This document shows, one piece after another, positions 1-10,618 of a stretch of DNA of 64,000 nucleotides. Under the pieces are notes generated by a model. That model searched no databases. It saw only the letters and a list, made by a program, of their open reading frames with translations, and was not told where the DNA came from. Location: positions 61,512,425 to 61,576,424 of the forward strand of contig NC_083885.1 of assembly GCF_032452875.1 (NCBI RefSeq), read 5' to 3'. The number at the start of each line of letters is the position of its first letter. The stretch's first letter is position 1. This DNA is from Bos javanicus (Eukaryota; Chordata; Mammalia; Artiodactyla; Bovidae). The translations under genes and the position numbers were made by a program.

Positions 1-158
1 TTGACTATCTGGTGATAGCCATGTGTAGAACCTTCTCTTGTATTGTTGGAAGAGGGTGTTTGCTATGACCAGTGCGGTTTCTTGGCAGAACTCTATTAGC
101 CTTTCCTCTGCTTCATTCTTTACTCCAAGCCCAAATTTGCCTGTTACTCCCACTCATT
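1..158 (-). mobile_element. BovB LINE fragment (5' half, antisense)
   Basis: Matches, by eye, the antisense of the endonuclease half of BovB, the same block that precedes the gene exon at about 15900-16010 (gaagagggtgtttgctatgacc type text). Truncated by the window edge. Confidence 0.6.
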
Positions 159-159
159 A

Positions 160-448
160 GCATATGAAATCAACCCGCTCGAAAAAATTAACCACACCAC
201 ATTCCATGGCTGCCCTCACCCTCTGTGATGGCCCACACCCTGTGGAGTGTGCCTCTCTCTGCATCCAGACAAATCCACCTCTTCTTATCACTGTGTCTCT
301 CACTGAATTTTTTGCAATGAGACATCAAGAGCCTGAGCTTCATTAGATCCTGAAGCCAGGCACCATGGGTTTTGGCCGGGCTCAAGTCCATGTCGGATAC
401 AACTGAGTGACTAAGCAGAGCACAGAGTCCCTGCCATGTGGATTTGAG
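160..448. repeat. Unclassified, possibly LTR remnant
   Basis: No gene seen. The stretch with ctgtgtctctcactgaatttt has the look of the 3' part of a retroviral LTR, but I cannot name the family. It is not shared with units 2 or 3, so it lies outside the duplicated unit. Confidence 0.3.
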
Positions 449-760
449 CCCCAATCTTAGGTAAATAATTTCAAGCTAAACTTTCAGGAATGGAAAGATG
501 ATGACCTGCCCAATACTTTGTAAGCAGTGGCATCGATGGAGAGAGGAGCTGAAGGATGGGAGGAAAAATCAGTGGGGAAAATGTGCTGAGGAATCTCCTT
601 CATAACCTTCCAGAAAATCTGCTAAATACCTGACCTGTGCTCACAGTTTTCATTGGCCTGATCCTTGGCACAAAGAAGCATAAGGACAGAAGTATCCCCA
701 CCCTCTTGGGTAACAGCTACTGGGGCCCAGCAGATAGTGGAGCCTTTGGGACACACTGAG

Positions 761-2168
761 ATGCTCTGAAAGTGCTGCACTCAATATGCCAGCAAATTTG
801 GAAAACTCAGCAGCGGCCACAGGACTGGAAAAGGTCAGTTTTCATTCCAATTCCAAACAAAGGCAACGTCAAATAATGCTCAAACTACCGCACAATTGCA
901 CTCATCTCACATGCTAGTAAAGTAATGCTCAAAATTCTCCAAGCCAGGCTTCAGCAATACATGAACCGTGAATTTCCAGATGTTCAAGCTGGTTTTAGAA
1001 AAGGCAGAGGAGCCAGAGACCAAATTGCCAACATCTGCTGGATCATCGAAAAAGCAAGAGAGTTCCAGAAAAACATCTATTTCTGCTTTATTGACTATGC
1101 CAAAGCCTTTGACTGTGTGGATCACAATAAACTGTGGAAAATTCTTCAAGAGATGGGAATACCAGACCACCTGATCTGCCTCTTGAGAAATTGTATGCAG
1201 GTCAGGAAGCAACAATTAGAACAGGACATGGAACAACAGACTGGTTCCAAACAGGAAAAGGAGTACGTCAAGGCTGTATATTGTCACCCTGCTTATTTAA
1301 CTTACATGCAGAGTGCATCATGAGAAACGCTGGGCTGGGAGAAGCACAAGCTGGAATCAAGATTGCCAGGAGAAATATCAATAACCTTAGATATGCAGAT
1401 GACACCACCCTTATGGCAGACAGTGAAGAGGAACTAAACAGCCTCTTGATGAAAGTGAAAGAGGAGAGTGAAAAAGTTGGCGTAAACCTCAAAATTCAGG
1501 AAGCTAAGATCATGGCATCTGGTTCCATCACTTCAGGGGAAATAGATGGGGAAACAGTGGAAACAGTGTCAGACTTTTATTTTGGGGGGCTCCAAGATCA
1601 CTGCAGATGGTGATTGCAGCCATGAAATTGAAAGACGCTTACTCCTTGGAAGGACAGTTATGACCAACCTAGATAACATATTGAAAAGCAGAGACATTAC
1701 TTTGCCAACAAAGGTCCATCTAGTCAAGGCTATGGTTTTTCCAGTGGTCATGTATGGATATGAGAGTTGGACTCTGAGGAAAGCTGAGTGCCGAGGAATT
1801 GATGCTTTTGAACTCTGGTGTTGGACAGGACTCTTGAGAGTCCCTTGGACTGCAAGGAGATCCAACCAGTCCATTCTGAAGGAGATCAGCCCTGGGATTT
1901 CTTTGGAAGGAATGATGCTAAAGCTGAAACTCCAGTACTTTGGCCACCTCATGCAAAGAGTTGACTCATTGGAAAAAACTCTGATGCTGGGAAAGATTGG
2001 GGGCGAGAGGAGAAGGGGACGACAGAGGATGAGATGTCTGGATGGCATCACTCACTTGATGGACATGAGTCTGAGTGAACTCCGGGAGTTGGTGATGGAC
2101 AGGGAGGCCTGGCGTGCTGCGATTCACGGGGTCGCAAAGAGTCGGACACGACTAAGCGACTGAACTGA
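761..2168 (+). mobile_element. BovB (RTE) LINE, 5'-truncated, unit 1 only
   Basis: Encodes broken pieces of RTE reverse transcriptase: the YAKAFDCVDHNKLW block, GVRQGCILSPCLFNL, the catalytic YADDT box (near 1392) and the C-terminal region ending REAWRAAIHGVAKSRTRLSD, in three overlapping frames with shifts near 1200-1270 and 1590. It ends in the BovB tail of ctgaa repeats. Flanked by actgag on both sides (755-760 and 2169-2174). Units 2 and 3 have the empty site. Dead element. Confidence 0.9.
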
Positions 2169-2174
2169 ACTGAG

Positions 2175-2570
2175 GAGTAGCCCCTGCCAGGGTACCTCAG
2201 TTGCACCCACTGCCGCTTGCCTGTTCATCAGGGGTTTGAGGAAACAAGAAACAAGAAATTGTAAAGTAATTAAGATTTTGTTAGCCATATGTCCTACCAG
2301 CCATAGGAGCAAGGACCTATTAACTTAACCGGAGGTCCTCTGGAATCTGAGACTGAGCCACGTGAGCTTTCTGCCGAGTCTCTTTTAGCTGTTCTGGTTT
2401 CCAGCATGCTTGGCTTCTTGGTACTTCCCCTGTGCTGGATTTTCTTTCCGTTCAGCTTTCACTGCAGGAGCGTTCGCCAAGTTGGGCTTCTCCTGTGGTT
2501 GGCCTCCGCTCCACAGGGGCCGAGCCAAGGTTGTTTCAGCCAGGTTAAACCTGAGTCATGGCACCATATA
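2175..2570 (-). mobile_element. ERV leader with tRNA-His-like primer-binding site (unit 1)
   Basis: Immediately internal to the LTR at 2571-3037. Reading the minus strand, the LTR end is followed by a 3-4 nt gap and TGGTGCCATGACTCAGG (2549-2566), close to the histidine-tRNA primer site used by HERV-H-like class I retroviruses. No gag, pol or env frame is left. Equivalent sites: 27704-27721 in unit 2 and 54435-54452 in unit 3, both with TGGTGCCGTGAC. Confidence 0.55.
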
Positions 2571-3037
2571 TCTTGGGGGAGTTTGTAATTTCCTGGGTTC
2601 TCACTCCTCGCAACAAAAATTTGAAGCGACGGATGGACCAATGTTACAGCCCTGTGTAAATTTCCTTGGACAGACCAGTGTTACAGCACCATGTAATTTC
2701 TTCAGGCTGAACAGTGTTATAGCTCTGTGTTATAGCTCAGTTTTATTTAGAAAGCAAAGGAAAATACATCCTCGAGGCGGGAGGGCAGACCGACCCAAAA
2801 GACTTGAAGAGAAGGAAGCCCCTGTCTCAATTTTGGCTCCTCTTCTTATACATTTGTCTCCTCCCCTCTGAGCCTGCCCTTTGTAAATTGGGCTAACCAG
2901 GAGGGCTGTTTGTTTTACCTGAGGTTCTCACTCCAGACCTCAGACCTTCCTTTGTTCTTTTTTTGCCAGCTTTTCCCTCCTTTGTCTTTTAGCCAGCTCC
3001 ATTCTGGACTCCTTTTTCTTATTCTAACTATCTAACA
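2571..3037 (-). mobile_element. Class I ERV-like LTR, antisense (unit 1)
   Basis: About 467 bp. On the minus strand it has an AATAAA signal in ctaaataaaactgag (around 2745) and a U5-like region rich in ctgtaacact-type repeats, and it ends next to the primer site. Same element at 27726-28191 and 54457-54925. Family name not assigned. Confidence 0.55.
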
Positions 3038-3222
3038 GTAAAGAATCTGCCAGCAATGCAAGAGACCTCACTGGATCCCTGCATTGGAAAGATACCCTGG
3101 AGAAAGAATTGGAAACCCACTCCAGTATTCTTGCCAGGAGAATCCCATGGAGAGAAAAGCCTGAAGAGCTATGGTCCATGGGCTTGCAATGAGTCAGACA
3201 TGACTGAGCAACTAACACACAC
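3038..3222 (+). mobile_element. Bov-A2-type SINE
   Basis: Shows the Bov-A core gtaaagaatctgcc ... ccactccagtattcttgcc ... gagcaactaacac. It abuts the LTR end directly. Shared with units 2 (28192-28376) and 3 (54926-55108). Confidence 0.75.
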
Positions 3223-3304
3223 AAGGAGTATAATCATATTCTATATGACTTAGGGCCCATCCTGATGACCTCGTAGAATCTTCATTATCTCTTTAACGCC
3301 CTAC

Positions 3305-3782
3305 TGTTAGGGGGAGCACACTGATTGAAATGGCCCACCTTAGCCAGGCACCATAGTAACCATTTGCATGAGTTGTTTTAAGACAGGAGATCCTGATAAG
3401 GAATACGGAACTAATAAGCCACCACCAACCAGAAGAGTTCGGGAAAGGTTGAAAGGAGACACTGAGTGTCCCTCCACTTTGCAGAATACCTCTTGCTACC
3501 ATCCATCTTGGCTGAGTAATGCGTGTGCCACCAGGAAAGACTCTGAATTAGGATGATTGGCCAAAGACCACCTGGAAACTAATCCCATCACCCTAAAACC
3601 CGAGACTGCAAGCCACGTGGCAGAGCAGTTCTCCTGGGTTCCCTTACCCTACTGCTCTCCACCCGGGTGCCCTTCCCAATAAAATCTCTTGCTTTGTCAG
3701 CACGTGTCTCCTCTGACAATTCTTTTCTGAATGTTAGACAAGAGCCCAGTTTCGAGCCCTGGAAGGAGTCCCCCTGCCTGCA
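3305..3782 (+). mobile_element. Solo LTR, unit 1 only
   Basis: 478 bp beginning TGTTAGG and ending TGCA, with AATAAA at 3679-3684 followed by a CTTTGTCAG-like R/U5 start. Flanked by the imperfect repeat gccctac/gcactat. Units 2 and 3 read straight through the empty site (28461/28462 and about 55194). No internal viral sequence. Confidence 0.75.
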
Positions 3783-3791
3783 GCACTATAC

Positions 3792-4715
3792 TGAAAGGTT
3801 GTTGCTGAACCATGAAAGATGCTGGGATTCTTGTTCTCTGGAGGAGAGGAATTCCATCCCAGGCCAGTGACAAGGCTTGATTGCTCAGAGCTTTTGTGTG
3901 ATAAAAATTTATTAAAGTATAAAAGAAATAGACAGAGCTTCTGACATAGACATCAGAAGGGAGCAGAAAGAGTGCCCCCCTGCTAGTCTTTAGCAGGAAG
4001 TTACATAGCTACTGCTACTGCTGCTGCTAAGTCGCTTCAGTCGTGTCCGACTCTGTGTGACCCCATAGACAGCAGCCCACCAGGCTTCGTAGTCCCTGGG
4101 ATACTCCAGGCAAGAACACTGGAGTAGGTTGCCATATAGCTACTAGCAGGTTGCTAATTAGAGAAAGGAAATGTCTCAAAACTCAGAGAGTGGTACCAGG
4201 CCCCTCATCCACAAAATGCATTCTGAGATAACATTGACACAATGTGAGTCATCCTGGGCCATAAAATGATTGACATGAATCTTGAAGAGGGAAGGTTTCC
4301 AATCAAATATATACTTTCCTTAACATAGGAGAATAATTGTATGAGTAAAACATACTGGTTTGCTGAGCCATTTATCGGTTCTGAGTCTTAACTAGAAATG
4401 ACTTGAAGACAGACAGACTGAAGGTAAATACACAGTTCATTAACATACGTAAGAAAAACATTTCCATAAGAAAAACGCATTCTTAGTTCAAGGTTTGAGA
4501 AAATATAAGTTCAGGTGGAACCAGGTATTGTCATGGCAATACAGAATTTTAAAAGAAACCTCCTCTTAAATTAATATAGAGAAGGGGGAAAAAATCTGAC
4601 ACTTGTAGTTTGTTTCCTCCTGCCACTTAAGGGACATTAAAAAAATGTCTGACACTTTCAGCCTATTTCTTCCATTTGGAGACCCCTGACCTTTCTGCCT
4701 GTTACCCTCTCATCA
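3792..4715 (-). mobile_element. LTR (second family), antisense, unit 1
   Basis: Reverse complement of the LTR at 25895-26880: the minus strand carries the AATAAA/ttattacacaaaagctctgag R region and ends CCTTTCA. A SINE is inserted at 4014-4135. Paralogues at 28462-29257 (no SINE) and 55195-56256 (SINE). No coding remnants. Confidence 0.7.
4014..4135 (+). mobile_element. Bov-tA SINE in LTR, unit 1
   Basis: tRNA-derived head ctgctgctaagtcgcttcag and ccaggcaagaacactggag; direct repeat atagctact on both sides (4005-4013, 4136-4144). Unit 2 has the empty site at about 28676; unit 3 has a longer SINE at the same place. Confidence 0.8.
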
Positions 4716-5046
4716 CTAAATAGAGTCATATTCCAAGGTCCTAGGGTTTAGTACTTCAATATATGAATTTGAAAGTGGGGAGATACATTCACTCCCATCA
4801 CACTTCTGACTACCATTTGCTTTGTAGCACCTAAAACAGTGTCTGGAATACAATAAGTGCTCAAGCATATTTCATGAGCTGCATAACAAAAGAATCACAC
4901 ATACATGTAATAATTTACATGACCCAAGATGGGGAACTTTTTATTTACCAAAAATTATTAAAGGGAGACAACAGTATTTGATTGGGAAAAATAATATTGT
5001 TAAACTACTTGGAGTGGAAAATTAGATTTTAAAGCCATGTCTGTAA
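4716..5046. other. Non-coding 5' flank, shared with all units and with the 3' flank
   Basis: No gene. Aligns with 29258-29587 and 56257-56584, and more distantly with 21230-21600 and 44480-44850 (for example acagtgtctggaatacaataagtgct), showing an older duplication. Confidence 0.7.
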
Positions 5047-5400
5047 CTGGGCTTCCCTAGTGGCTCAACAGTAAAGAATCTGCCTGTCAATGAAAGAAAT
5101 GTGGGTTTGACCCCTGGGTTGGGAAGATCTCCTGGAGGGGAAATGGCAACCCACTCCAGTATTACTGTCTGGAGAATCCCATGGACAGTGGAGCCTGATG
5201 GGCTACAGTCCATGGGGTTGTGAAAGAATCAGACAAGACTTAGCCACTAAGTAAAGGCAGTCTATGACTAAAGCACCTGCAGTGATAAGCCCATACAATG
5301 CAGCTACAGAGTGCACGACAGCTAGAGAGCAGCCCCACTCACTGCAGCTGGAGAAAGACAGTGCACAGCAACAGACTCCTAGTGCAACCAAAAACAAATC
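5047..5400 (+). mobile_element. Bov-A2 SINE followed by ART2A-like SINE part
   Basis: Bov-A core 5047-5250 (gcttccctagtggctcaacag ... cttagccactaag), then a second SINE piece 5255-5400 with cactgcagctggagaaagac and gtgcacagcaac. The same pair lies at 29588-29945 and 56585-56943. Confidence 0.65.
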
Positions 5401-5929
5401 AATTAATTACTGGGAGGGAGGAGGGTTGTGAGCTGGGTCCCCTAGTTTTACACTCTTTCTACTTCAGTGTTCTTGCTGATCAATGAATTCCACTGTCCAG
5501 GAAAATAATCAAGAAACACAAGAGAAATGGGAAAATTTTATTTGACCCAAACTGAGGGCTATAGCTTGGGGGCACCCTCTCAGATAGCTCTGGGGAACTG
5601 CTCCATTGAAGCACAATCTTATACCTCATCCAAACGAAGCACATACATCAACATGACAGGGTGTATTCCTTAAAGTTTCAAAAGGAACAGACTTAGTACA
5701 TAGACAGTGAGATAGTAGGACCCTGGTGTCTGGGAAGGGAACATTATCTTCCAGGGAGTGTTAACATGGATGCCATGAGAAGGGAGTTCTTCGTTCTTAT
5801 CTTCAAAACAGATGTTCTTTACCTCAGGGTTAAAGATGTGCTGTGAGAGTTGGACAGACTGTCTTAGTTCACACACAGTGCAGCCTAAACCATGGATAAG
5901 CCAAAATGACTTCCCCATTTGTCAATATG

Positions 5930-6310
5930 TGAACATCTTCTCCATCACAGGATATAAAAAAGTTAGAACCTTATGATGCAGCAATTCTACCTTTGAGGCT
6001 GTACCCAGAGAATTGAAAGCACACTCTGGAAGAGATATTTCTACATCCTTGTTCACAGCAGCATTATTCACAATAACTAAAACATGAAAGCAACCCAAGT
6101 ACCCACTGATCAAAGAATTGCTAAGTCCCTGTGTTATGTGCATATACTAGAGTATTATTCAGCATTAAAAAGGAGAAGAGTATAACCCATGCTACAACAC
6201 AGAGGAATCTAGTACACATTCTACTAAGCAAAATAAGCCTGACAGGAAGGGATAAATAAACTTTGATTCCACTGAAATGAGGCACCTGGAGTGCTCAGAT
6301 TTAGAGAGAG
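5930..6310 (+). mobile_element. Old L1 fragment (ORF2 end and 3' region)
   Basis: Translated text resembles the L1 ORF2 C-terminus (ctagagtattattcagcatt, the EYYSA motif). Shared with units 2 (30470-30840) and 3 (57480-57840), and in diverged form with the 3' flanks (25590-25830, 27036-27158). Confidence 0.6.
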
Positions 6311-6445
6311 TAGAACAATGAAAGGAGAAAGGCAGGATTGTTGTTGAATGGGTACAGAGTTGATATGTTGCAAGGCGAAAAAAGTTCTGGAGTTTGGTTG
6401 CAAAAAATGCAAACGTATTTAATTCTACTGAAATGGACACTTGAA

Positions 6446-6640
6446 AGTGAAAGTGAAGTCGCTTAGTCAAGTCCAACTCTTTGTGACCCCAAGGACTTTC
6501 GCCTACCAGGCTCCTCTGTCCAGGCAAGAGTACTGGAGTGGGTTGCCATTTTCTTCTCCAGGGGATTTTCCCGACCCAGATATTGAACCTGGGTCTCCTG
6601 CACTGTAGACAGACATCTCACCGTCTAAGCTGCCAGCGAA
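6446..6640 (+). mobile_element. Bov-tA SINE
   Basis: gaaagtgaagtcgcttagtc ... ggcaagagtactggagtggg ... aacctgggtctcctgcac. Present in units 2 (30993-31196) and 3 (57988-58186). Confidence 0.75.
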
Positions 6641-7827
6641 GTCTTAAAGATGGTTAAAATGGTCAATTTTATGTTATGAATAATAATATAAAAATTTAAA
6701 AAATCCTCCCAGAACCACTCCCTGAGAGTAACCACAGAAGGGTCAAGGCTGATAGCTACATGGCAGATGCTCCCCACCCGCCCAGCCTCATCTCCACCCT
6801 AACAACGCAGAGGGTAACAGACGTTTTCCTTGCTCAGGACTCCGCTCTTTGGTCCTTAGAGATGTCTCAGCTCCAGTCCTGCATGAACGAACCTCAGCCT
6901 CCCTGACTGATCCAGTGCTCCAGGCTCTGCTCCAAAGATCCAGTAAGTCCTGGGTCACCCTCTTCTGTAGGGACTGGGTGCTGAGTTCACATCCTCCCAA
7001 AGAGACCTCTGAATCCCAGAGTGGAGGGGGTCAGCCCGGCTCCTGACTGAGGGTGGACAGACCCATTTTCCAGATGAAAACAGGAGCTGGGAGTTGTCAG
7101 GTTTATGTGGGAATTGGGGATGCAGGGGGCTGGATCAGACCATGGAGATTCTGACTCATTTTTCTTGACTGGCACTCAAACAGTGTCAAAGTTCCCCCTG
7201 GATCAGGGTTTATGCTGTGAGGACCACTGATGTCAGTCTCGCGTGTAGTGTTGACCCTCTGATTCCGTAGGTTCCTCCTCTGTGGATGCTCCAGTGACTG
7301 TAAGGATCTTGAGCATCCATGGATTTTGGTGTCCTCAGAGGAGGGCTGTCTGGTGATTTATATTGAGTCACCATTGGTTTGCTAACCCAGCAACTCTGTG
7401 AAGTTGGCTCTATTTCTTCTTATTGGCAGTAATTTTAAAATATGGTGGTAAATTACATATAGCTTAAAATTTGCCATCTTAACCATTTTTAACTATACAG
7501 TTCAGTGATGTTAGGTATATTTATATTGTCGTGCAACCAATCTCAATAACTCTTTTCACATCTTTTTTCTCGTCTTTTCTAAGAAGAAAACTAAAGCTGC
7601 ATCTCTATTAATAATGAACAGTTCACCCTTCATTCGAGCCCCTGGCAAACCACCATTCTACTTTGTCTCTTAGAAGTTGACTCCTCTCAGTTCCTCATAG
7701 ACATGGAATCATAGCATGCTTTTTTGTGACTGGATTATGTCACTGACCATAATGTCCTCGGTTTTCCTCCACACTATAGCACGCATCAGAATTTCCTGTC
7801 TCTTTTAGAGAACAGACTTGTGGAAAG
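6641..7827. other. Upstream flank of copy A without recognised gene
   Basis: Includes the candidate first exon at 6840-6942 and, at about 7430-7560, an old antisense L1-like stretch (ttgccatcttaaccatttttaa). Otherwise nothing recognised. Conserved in units 2 and 3. Confidence 0.5.
6840..6942 (+). promoter_or_regulatory. Candidate non-coding first exon or promoter block, copy A
   Basis: A GC-richer block, embedded in repeats but not itself recognised as a repeat, ends in a strong donor context (cca|gtaagt, GT at 6943). The block and donor recur upstream of copy B (GT at 31525), copy C (GT at 58498) and in the orphan flank (GT at 50914, gtaaga). Conservation of a splice donor without a reading frame suggests a 5' UTR exon. 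No transcript evidence can be read from DNA, so this is inference. Confidence 0.3.
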
Positions 7828-8345
7828 AGGGTGAGGGATAAGGTGGGATGAATTGAGAGAGTAGCATTGAAACATATACTACCATATGTAAAAGAGATCA
7901 CCAGTAGGAATTTGCTATGTGATGCAGGGAGCTCAACCCTGTGCTCTGTGACAACCTAGAGGGGTGGGATGGAGTCTGGGGATGGGAGGGAGGGTCAAGA
8001 GGGAGGGGACATATGCATACCTATGGCTGATTCATGTTGATGTATGGCAGAAAGCAACACAATAGTGCAAAGCAATCATCCTCCAATTAAAAATAAATTT
8101 TAAAAAATATATTTGAAAAAAAGTATTTTCTATCTGTTTAATGCTGAATAATATTCCACTGTATTTATCCATTGTGTTTATCCATTCCTTCATGGATGGA
8201 CATCTGGGTTGCTTCCAACTTTCAGCTATTGTGAATAATGCTGCTAAGGAACACAGGTGTACAAATATGTCTTTAAACCCTATTTTCAATTCTTTGGGGT
8301 ATACACCCAATGTGGCATGACTGGGTCATGTGGTAAATGTATTTT
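7828..8345. mobile_element. L1 3' ends, head to tail in opposite orientation
   Basis: 7828-8115 is a sense L1 3' UTR with a G-rich tract and an A-rich tail. 8120-8345 is an antisense L1 ORF2 C-terminal piece (minus frame includes WKQPRCPSMKEWINTM). Same pair at 32420-32935 and 59395-59900. Confidence 0.7.
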
Positions 8346-8791
8346 TCATTTTTGAGGAAGCACCATACTGCCTCCATAGCTGCTGTCCCATTTTACATTG
8401 CTCCTCACAGTGCAGAAAGGTTCAGCAGCAGCATTTGAGCAAGATCAAAACAGTCCAGAGAAAGATATGACTTGTTCAAGAGTGCCGCAGTGTTTGCAGA
8501 ACCAAGGTTGTATTCATACTTTCCTGGCTCTTTGAATGCTTGCTCTTAACCAAAATGTTAATCTTGGGCTTTGGACTATCAGGGGTTGAAGCTCCCCTCA
8601 CAATAACTGGTGGTCACTGGGTCAGACTAGTCTTGCAGAGCAGTGTAGTGAGGAAACATTTCATGCCCCACATCAGCAGGAAATACAGTCCTGGCATTTC
8701 TGATTCAGAATGAACGTTAGTCCCCCCTCCCTCCAGGCACTTGGGAGGCCACTGTAGTTTGATGCTTTGACTGAGCTGGGCTAGAGTCTGT

Positions 8792-9556
8792 TTAGTTCAG
8801 TTCAGTTCAGTCACTCAGTCGTGTCGAACTGTTTGCGACTGGCAGAAAGTGAAGAGGAACTAAAAAGCCTCTTGATGAAAGTGAAAGTGGAGAGTGAAAA
8901 AGTTGGCTTAAAGCTCAACATTGAGAAAACAAAGATCATGGCATCTGGTCCCATCCGTTCATGGGAAATAGATGGGGAAACAGTGGAAACAGTGTCAGAC
9001 TTTATTTTTGGGGGCTCCAAAATCACTGCAGATGGTGACTGCAGCCATGAAATTAACAGACGCTTACTTCTTGAAAGGAAAGTTATGACCAACCTAGATA
9101 GCATATTCAAAAGCAGAGACATTACTTTGCCAACAAAGATTCGTCTAGTCAAGGCTATGGTTTTTCCTGTGGTCATGTATGGATGTGAGAGTTGGACTGT
9201 GAAGAAGGCTGAGCGCCGAAGAATTGATGCTTTTGAACTGTGGTGTTGGAGAAGACTCTTGAGAGTCCCTTGGACTGCAAGGAGATCCAACCAGTCCATT
9301 CTGAAGGAGATCAGCCCTGGGATTTCTTTGGAAGAAATGATGCTAAAGCTGAAACTCCAGTACTTTGGCCACCGCATGCTAAGAGTTGACTCATTGGAAA
9401 AGACTCTGATACTGGGAGGGATTGGGGGCAGAAGGAGAAGGGGACGACAGAGGATGAAATGGCTGGATGGCATCACTGACTCGATGGACGTGAGTCTGAG
9501 TGAACTCTGGGAGTTGGTGATGGACAGGGAGGCCTGGTGTGCTGCGATTCATGGGG
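8792..9556 (+). mobile_element. BovB fragment with 5' inversion (unit 1)
   Basis: The first 47 bases are antisense BovB tail (ttcagttcagtcactcagtc). From about 8839 the sequence switches to sense BovB, from the AESEEELKSLL region through SRDITLP, MYGCES and REAWCAAIHG, and stops at atgggg, exactly where the inverted tail would continue. The long frame (8821-9591) is chimeric, not a gene. The target point (gtctgt/tgcctc) is empty in unit 3 at 60350 and holds a different BovB piece in unit 2. Confidence 0.85.
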
Positions 9557-10600
9557 TGCCTCCCGTCAAATGTCATCTCATTCTGCCCTAGAACAGAGTT
9601 CCTATTCCATGTCACTCTGCAAACAATGAAACAGAAAGTGTCCAGGTTTCAGGATCCTTTGTGAAGAAAAGTGCAGAATCTGAGCACTCTGCTCAGCAAG
9701 CCTCTAAAAGAGTCACTTCAGCCCTATCAAAGAGGGGAGGAAATAGTGATGATAATTTCCCCTATTTCGTGGGGCAAAGGAGAACAAAGGTGAAATGTAG
9801 TTTCAGAAAAATCAGACAACACAGGCTGGTTGATTTCAATTCAAAAATCAGCATTCTTATCCATCCAACTTATACCAATTAAGCACCTATGGTGTGCCAG
9901 CCTCTGTGTTGGAAACTTTTGCTTCTGCAGGGGCAGAAGACTTGGCTTTCTAGATTCTTCAGCTGGGCTAACAATTCAGTTGACATAAGACAGACGAACA
10001 TAGTTTAATATGTACAGGAGCCCCATAAAAATGTTTGAGGCTCAAAGACTGTCAGACAGTCGAGGCTTATATGACCACCTGAGTTAAGGAGAACAGGGTG
10101 GGGATCTGGGGCTTCAAATGGGAGGAAGACCATGCACAGAAGAATGAGAAGAGCAAGTGCCTGGTGAACAAATGTTTGCCCATTCCAAGCAGGTAAGTCT
10201 TTCTGAGATTAAAAAGTTCTCTGTGGTAATAGCTCTCTTCCTGGCATAGGTCCCCTAATCTGAATTATTTTGAACAGTTAAGGGAGAGGTGAAGAGCTTC
10301 TCCTGAATGTAATGGGTCTTAATTAACTTTAGCTCAAAACATTTTACTGGTCAAAAGGGCACATTTGGGGAGACATAATCCACTCTGTCTCACTTCTTTT
10401 CAGGCAAACTTTCCAGTAACTTTGAGACAAATTAGAAGTCTTCTCTATGATTGTAGAAACCAAATCTCAGAGATGGAGAGCTTGCCCAGTGTGTCCTTTT
10501 ACCACCTGCTCCCCATCACTTCCTTACTCCATAGAACTGGACCCCACTGCCAAGGGCGGATGGGCATTCTTAACGGCTTTCTGTCTTCTTTCCTCAGCAG
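9557..10600. other. Proximal 5' flank of copy A
   Basis: No frame is conserved among the three units: a 243-nt frame at 10365-10607 is broken by a 2-nt deletion in unit 2. It holds the candidate UTR exon ending at 10192. Well conserved between units, as expected for a shared promoter-proximal region, but no TATA box can be argued. Confidence 0.5.
10060..10192 (+). promoter_or_regulatory. Candidate 5' UTR exon with consensus donor, copy A
   Basis: Near-perfect donor cag|gtaagt (GT at 10193), about 400 nt before the coding-exon acceptor. It is identical in copy B (GT at 34291) and copy C (GT at 60987). An RNA spliced from here to about 10601 would give a short leader. An alternative is that this is part of an unrecognised old repeat. 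Confidence 0.35.
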
Positions 10601-10618
10601 ACTGTAGCCTCTTTAACT
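10601..10618 (+). other. 5' UTR end of coding exon 1, copy A (splice acceptor before ATG)
   Basis: A pyrimidine-rich tract followed by cagcag ends at 10597 or 10600, leaving about 18-21 nt of leader before the ATG at 10619. The same acceptor is present in copy B (about 34697) and copy C (about 61395). It implies at least one upstream non-coding exon. Confidence 0.6.

Noticed and set aside
1546..2163. 205-codon frame
   Set aside because: C-terminal part of a dead, frameshifted BovB.
8821..9591. 256-codon open frame
   Set aside because: Chimera of inverted BovB tail and BovB reverse transcriptase C-terminus, running into flank; not a host gene.
10365..10607. 80-codon frame upstream of copy A, also in unit 3
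   Set aside because: Broken by a 2-nt deletion in unit 2, has no domain, and runs into the splice acceptor; it is 5' flank or UTR.
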